Source: CAZWRN01 sp964446685 (lineage in GTDB: Bacteria; Patescibacteriota; Microgenomatia; Daviesbacterales; UBA10151). From it: a DNA stretch of 14,561 bases. Below the pieces are notes generated by a model. That model was given only the letters and a program-made list of their open reading frames with translations, ran no database searches and was not told the origin of the DNA. The position numbers were made by a program, and so were the translations under genes. This document shows, piece after piece, positions 12,583 to 14,561 of the stretch (the stretch's first letter is position 1; the number at the start of each line of letters is the position of its first letter). The stretch is taken from assembly GCA_964446685.1 (NCBI GenBank), contig CAYUPO010000025.1:1-14561 (forward strand), read 5' to 3'.

Positions 12583-13260
12583 ATGGCAAAAACTATCACT
12601 CATATAGACAATGATGAAACAAAACCAGCTTTATTTGGCGAAGCTGATCTTTTGGACTTTGCTCAAAACCACAACTTCTCCCAGATGATTTTTGAGATGC
12701 TGACCGAGAGAAAACCATCCGATGCAGAAACTAAACTATTAAACTTAATTCTCAATCTCTCCATTGATCACGGTCCCAATTCTCCTTCCGCAGTCGCCAC
12801 TATTGCAGCCACTAAAGAAGGAAAAACAATGGGGGAATCAGTCGGGGCAGGAATGGCGCAGATTGGTGATCGTCATGGCGGGGCGGGTGGTCCGTTGATG
12901 GAAATTATTTATAGAGTCAAGAATCAAGAGTCAAGTATCAAGGAAGTTGTAGCAGAAAAGTTGGCAAAAGGGGAGAGACTGCCTGGTCTGGGACACCGAG
13001 TTTACAAAGATTTAGATCCCAGAGCCCAGTTAATCATGAATACAGCTGTTGATAATGGAGTTGGAGAGGAATATGTCAAAATAGTAAATCAGCTGCGAGA
13101 TGAAATGGAAAAACAATCTGGAAAAAGCCTGCCTGTAAACATCGATGGAGCTATCGCCGCAGTATTTTGCGGATTTGGTCTGGCGCCAGAGTTGGGAATA
13201 GCCATATTCATCATAGCCAGAGCACCAGGGCTATCAGCGCACTTCATAAATACAAAATAA
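12583..13260 (+). CDS. ccl: Citryl-CoA lyase-like protein (C-terminal domain of ATP-citrate lyase)
   Basis: A 225-aa citrate-synthase-fold protein that should cleave citryl-CoA to acetyl-CoA and oxaloacetate. Signatures of the ATP-citrate lyase C-terminal domain are all visible: SIDHGPNSPSA with H63, QIGDRHGGAGG (93-103), GLGHRVYKDLDPR with H138 and R147, PVNIDGAIA with D188, and GLSAHFI (216-222). H63, H138 and D188 match the catalytic His, His and Asp of the family. Compared with human ACLY, the protein stops soon after the last motif and lacks a C-terminal tail of about 25 residues. It follows the small membrane protein without a gap and completes a three-part citrate-cleaving module with the SucC-like and SucD-like genes. 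Confidence 0.9.
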   Translation: MAKTITHIDNDETKPALFGEADLLDFAQNHNFSQMIFEMLTERKPSDAETKLLNLILNLSIDHGPNSPSAVATIAATKEGKTMGESVGAGMAQIGDRHGGAGGPLMEIIYRVKNQESSIKEVVAEKLAKGERLPGLGHRVYKDLDPRAQLIMNTAVDNGVGEEYVKIVNQLRDEMEKQSGKSLPVNIDGAIAAVFCGFGLAPELGIAIFIIARAPGLSAHFINTK

Positions 13261-13270
13261 TACCCTATAG

Positions 13271-13299
13271 TTGAAATATTTGTTTTTTGGGAGTATAAT
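13271..13299 (+). promoter_or_regulatory. Promoter of the 81-aa membrane protein gene
   Basis: TTGAAA (13271-13276), a 17-nt spacer and a perfect TATAAT (13294-13299) precede ATG 13309 by 9 nt. The -10 is the centre of a 13-nt palindrome, GAGTATAATACTC (13291-13303), which could be a repressor site. Confidence 0.83.
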
Positions 13300-13308
13300 A
13301 CTCATCAT

Positions 13309-13554
13309 ATGAAATTTGGAAGAGAAAATGGATCAAAAGTTGAAACACTATTGGCTGGTGCTGCGATTGGAATGGCAGGTATGATGATCGCGCGAGGGGT
13401 TGAAAGATTTTTTGCTTGGAGAGACGAACGAAATTGGCGACATGTAACAGCTGAATATAAAGCATTAAGAAATGAGCTTCAGCAACTACAAAGACACCAT
13501 GAGGGTGCAGGTATTCATGGTCAGCCTCTATACAGTAAAGATCAAAATTCTTAA
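13309..13554 (+). CDS. Small membrane-associated hypothetical protein
   Basis: An 81-aa protein with one hydrophobic, glycine/alanine-rich helix (about residues 13-30, LLAGAAIGMAGMMIARG) followed by a charged amphipathic helix likely to form a coiled coil (38-63, rich in R/E/L/Q). The family is unknown. The start follows a strong promoter by 9 nt with no Shine-Dalgarno sequence, so the mRNA is nearly leaderless. The single helix plus coil layout resembles small envelope proteins but gives no function. Its stop is directly before the structured untranslated region. Confidence 0.65.
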   Translation: MKFGRENGSKVETLLAGAAIGMAGMMIARGVERFFAWRDERNWRHVTAEYKALRNELQQLQRHHEGAGIHGQPLYSKDQNS

Positions 13555-13564
13555 AAAAAGAGTT

Positions 13565-13639
13565 ATGATCCGATTAGAACACTTTGAAATTTATTATTTC
13601 GACGAAGGAGAATCAAGAAATTACGCTTCTATGAATTAA
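13565..13639 (+). CDS. Possible 24-codon ORF in the structured region
   Basis: ATG 13565 opens MIRLEHFEIYYFDEGES... ending at TAA 13637. The downstream half overlaps the 5' arm of the long hairpin at 13607-13667. It is short and has only a weak purine stretch upstream, so it may be chance or a leader peptide. Confidence 0.2.
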   Translation: MIRLEHFEIYYFDEGESRNYASMN

Positions 13640-13732
13640 CAAAGCGAGTAATTTCTTACTTGACTCCAAGGAAGAGCAGCAGTAATATTTACTGTAATAA
13701 GAGCAAAATATTTGCGTAAGAAACAAAAAACT

Positions 13733-13813
13733 ATGAAACAAATGTGCTTTAATTTTAAATATCACCAACTCATTACCTCTCGTACAGAGGCGGTATTGGG
13801 GATGAAGCAGTAA
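13733..13813 (+). CDS. Possible 26-aa leader peptide
   Basis: ATG 13733 opens MKQMCFNFKYHQL..., ending at TAA 13811-13813. The final codons (GAG GCG GTA TTG GGG) coincide with the 5' antiterminator arm, so a ribosome finishing this peptide would cover that arm and favour the terminator. No strong ribosome binding site is seen. The fit with the attenuator geometry is the only support. Confidence 0.35.
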   Translation: MKQMCFNFKYHQLITSRTEAVLGMKQ

Positions 13814-13841
13814 AGAGCTTCAAAAAATAAAAAAACCAATA

Positions 13842-13876
13842 ACCGCCTAATTCCAAAAAAGAATGGCGGTTTTTTT
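13842..13876 (+). terminator. Rho-independent terminator before the 13907 gene
   Basis: ACCGCC (13842-13847) pairs with GGCGGT (13865-13870), and ATTC (13850-13853) with GAAT (13861-13864), leaving a two-base bulge and a CAAAAAA loop, followed by seven Ts (13870-13876). It lies 30 nt before the next start codon, so it either ends the upstream transcript or attenuates the downstream genes. Confidence 0.85.
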
Positions 13877-13906
13877 GCGTTTAAAAGATAAAAGAAAGAA
13901 AAAAAT

Positions 13907-14224
13907 ATGAAAGATATATCAAAAGAAAAAATATTTGAGATAGTGGGAAGAGCAACTGTTGATCACGGGTTGGTACTTATTCAACAAGTTGAACATCCTG
14001 AAAATTTACGCACTGGTATTGTTCATGGTGTGAAGGATGATGGCGATTCTAAAAAAGTAATACTGAGAGCTGTAGGTAGGACTGGTGGAGAATTTATTGT
14101 AGGGAGTGATTTTCTAAGAGATGGATTTGCTGAAAACAACAGAGGAAGTTGGCGATTTTACCAAATTCCAATGACACCAACAGCAGCATTTGTATACAGC
14201 ATTACTACACCAGAAAGGAGGTAA
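13907..14224 (+). CDS. Hypothetical small protein behind the attenuator
   Basis: A soluble 105-aa protein of unknown family. An N-terminal helix (KEKIFEIVGRATV) is followed by mostly beta-rich sequence (LVLIQQV, TGIVHGV, KKVILRAVG, EFIVGSDFL). There is no membrane segment. Upstream is a long A/G-rich stretch but no good Shine-Dalgarno sequence. Its last codons (GAA AGG AGG) form the ribosome binding site of the next gene, so the pair is one transcription unit. Expression would depend on read-through of the terminator at 13842-13876 unless a promoter exists in the 30-nt gap, where none is obvious. Confidence 0.65.
   Translation: MKDISKEKIFEIVGRATVDHGLVLIQQVEHPENLRTGIVHGVKDDGDSKKVILRAVGRTGGEFIVGSDFLRDGFAENNRGSWRFYQIPMTPTAAFVYSITTPERR
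14214..14222 (+). promoter_or_regulatory. Consensus Shine-Dalgarno sequence
   Basis: AAAGGAGGT lies 7 nt before ATG 14230 and inside the last codons of the preceding gene. It is the only full consensus site I saw in the window, and it decides the 14230 start. Confidence 0.88.
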
Positions 14225-14229
14225 GCTAA

Positions 14230-14484
14230 ATGTTAAGAGATCAAGAATTAGGTAAAAGTGGATTTTTATTTGGAGTTGAAGTAGGGCAAACATTTGTGGC
14301 GCGTGATAGAAGACATGGGACAGAGACTTTAGCCTTAGTTTCAATCGGCGTTGACAGAGTGGGGTTAATAAATTTATCAACAGGACGCAAATTTGATGCA
14401 GATAAAGACAGATTAACACGACAAGGGAAGATTGGTAGCGCTCGAATTGATAAAATCGTGCCCCCGCAACCTAGAAGAATGTAA
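14230..14484 (+). CDS. Hypothetical small basic beta-rich protein
   Basis: An 84-aa basic protein of unknown family, with pI probably high from many R and K residues. Alternating hydrophobic strands (QTFVARDR, TLALVSIGVDRVGLINL) and turns suggest a small beta-barrel such as an SH3-like or Sm-like fold, which often binds nucleic acid or protein; this is a guess from pattern only. RLTRQGKIGSARIDKIV (47-63 region downstream of TGRKFD) is conserved-looking. Its start is fixed by the consensus AAAGGAGGT 7 nt upstream, and it forms an operon with the 13907 gene. Confidence 0.68.
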   Translation: MLRDQELGKSGFLFGVEVGQTFVARDRRHGTETLALVSIGVDRVGLINLSTGRKFDADKDRLTRQGKIGSARIDKIVPPQPRRM

Positions 14485-14497
14485 TATTAAAGAGGTA

Positions 14498-14526
14498 TTG
14501 ACTAAGTACTTGTATACTAGTATACT
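14498..14526 (+). promoter_or_regulatory. Promoter with palindromic operator at the right edge
   Basis: TTGACT (14498-14503), a 17-nt spacer and TATACT (14521-14526) form a good promoter. The -10 lies inside a perfect 18-bp palindrome, ATACTAGTATACTAGTAT (14514-14531), also readable as two TATACTAG direct repeats. The start point would be near 14533. Confidence 0.75.
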
Positions 14527-14533
14527 AGTATGA

Positions 14534-14561
14534 ATGAGTAAAGATAATTCATTTGATTTTT
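14534..14561 (+). CDS. Start of a gene running off the right edge
   Basis: ATG 14534 opens MSKDNSFDF and stays open to the window end. It lies 7 nt after the -10 of the palindrome-bearing promoter, the same leaderless spacing seen at other genes here. Too little is present to name it. The ATG at 14530 is in another frame and stops after three codons. Confidence 0.5.

Larger units (their letters stand above)
13600..13876 (+). promoter_or_regulatory. Candidate attenuator / riboswitch-like leader RNA
   Basis: The 352-nt stretch between the genes at 13309 and 13907 is packed with hairpins: a long stem AAGAAATTAC (13615-13624)/GTAATTTCTT (13648-13657) extended by GGAG/CTCC; CAGTAA-TAT-TTACTG (13680-13694); GCAAA-ATA-TTTGC (13703-13715); and CCTCT-CGTAC-AGAGG (13776-13790). 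GGCGGTATTGG (13789-13799) can pair with CCAATAACCGCC (13836-13847), enclosing GAAGC/GCTTC. The same ACCGCC (13842-13847) is the 5' arm of the terminator at 13842-13876, so the two folds exclude each other. That is the logic of transcription attenuation, upstream of two small unknown genes. No known riboswitch, T-box or tmRNA motif was recognised. The ligand, if any, is unknown. Confidence 0.55.

Noticed and set aside
13265..13465. 66-codon - strand frame
   Set aside because: It is antisense to the 81-aa gene, which has a strong promoter just before its start.
13555..13906. Known structured RNAs: tmRNA, RNase P RNA, SRP RNA, T-box
   Set aside because: None of their signature sequences (tRNA-like ends, GAGGAAAGTCC, SRP Alu/S motifs, the T-box GGTGG motif) was found.
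14530..14541. ATG at 14530 as a gene start
   Set aside because: It reaches a stop after three codons; the ATG at 14534 stays open to the window end.

Overview
The window is an AT-rich bacterial chromosome fragment, most likely from a Patescibacteria/CPR genome of the Microgenomates type. This placement is inferred from gene style: many very small proteins, a UPF0213-type GIY-YIG protein, an HTH protein with a LAGLIDADG-like motif, a short FtsB/DivIC-like protein, a group I intron in a tRNA, and hairpin-rich intergenic repeats. TGA works as a stop codon throughout, so this is not a TGA=Gly lineage. A run of exactly 100 N (11802-11901) marks an assembly gap.

Layout. 1-376 (-): 5' part of an aldose-1-epimerase-like gene. 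402-542: hairpin-mosaic repeat. 564-1814 (-): tyrosine recombinase followed by an abutting unknown gene. 1860-2347 (+): a 45-codon ORF overlapping an FtsB/DivIC-like gene. 2451-3032 (-): unknown protein with a CX5RS phosphatase-like loop. 3084-3404 (-): initiator tRNA-Met interrupted by a 249-nt group I intron. 3470-4429 (+): HTH/LAGLIDADG-like protein and GIY-YIG protein. 4422-6174 (-): SGNH hydrolase, glucosaminidase and P-loop kinase. 6231-9244 (+): M50-like membrane protein, a 649-aa repeat-bearing protein and a small overlapping partner. 9302-9373 (-): elongator tRNA-Met. 9441-10025 (+): NUDIX hydrolase. 10130-13260 (+): a split ATP-citrate-lyase-like module (SucC-like, SucD-like, small membrane protein, citryl-CoA-lyase-like). 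13309-14561 (+): a small membrane protein, a strongly structured untranslated region with a terminator and a competing antiterminator, two small unknown genes, and the first codons of another gene.

Three themes run across the window. First, most stand-alone genes have a recognisable -35/-10 promoter whose -10 lies only about 5-14 nt before the start codon, so their mRNAs should be leaderless or nearly so. Several starts were moved on this evidence. Second, mobile-looking palindromic repeats sit at gene edges and even inside genes: one lies in frame inside the SucC-like subunit, and another supplies the NUDIX C-terminus. Third, the citrate module would split citrate to acetyl-CoA and oxaloacetate with ATP and CoA, which would be notable in a reduced genome. 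The candidate attenuator at 13600-13876 is the best candidate for an undescribed regulatory system.
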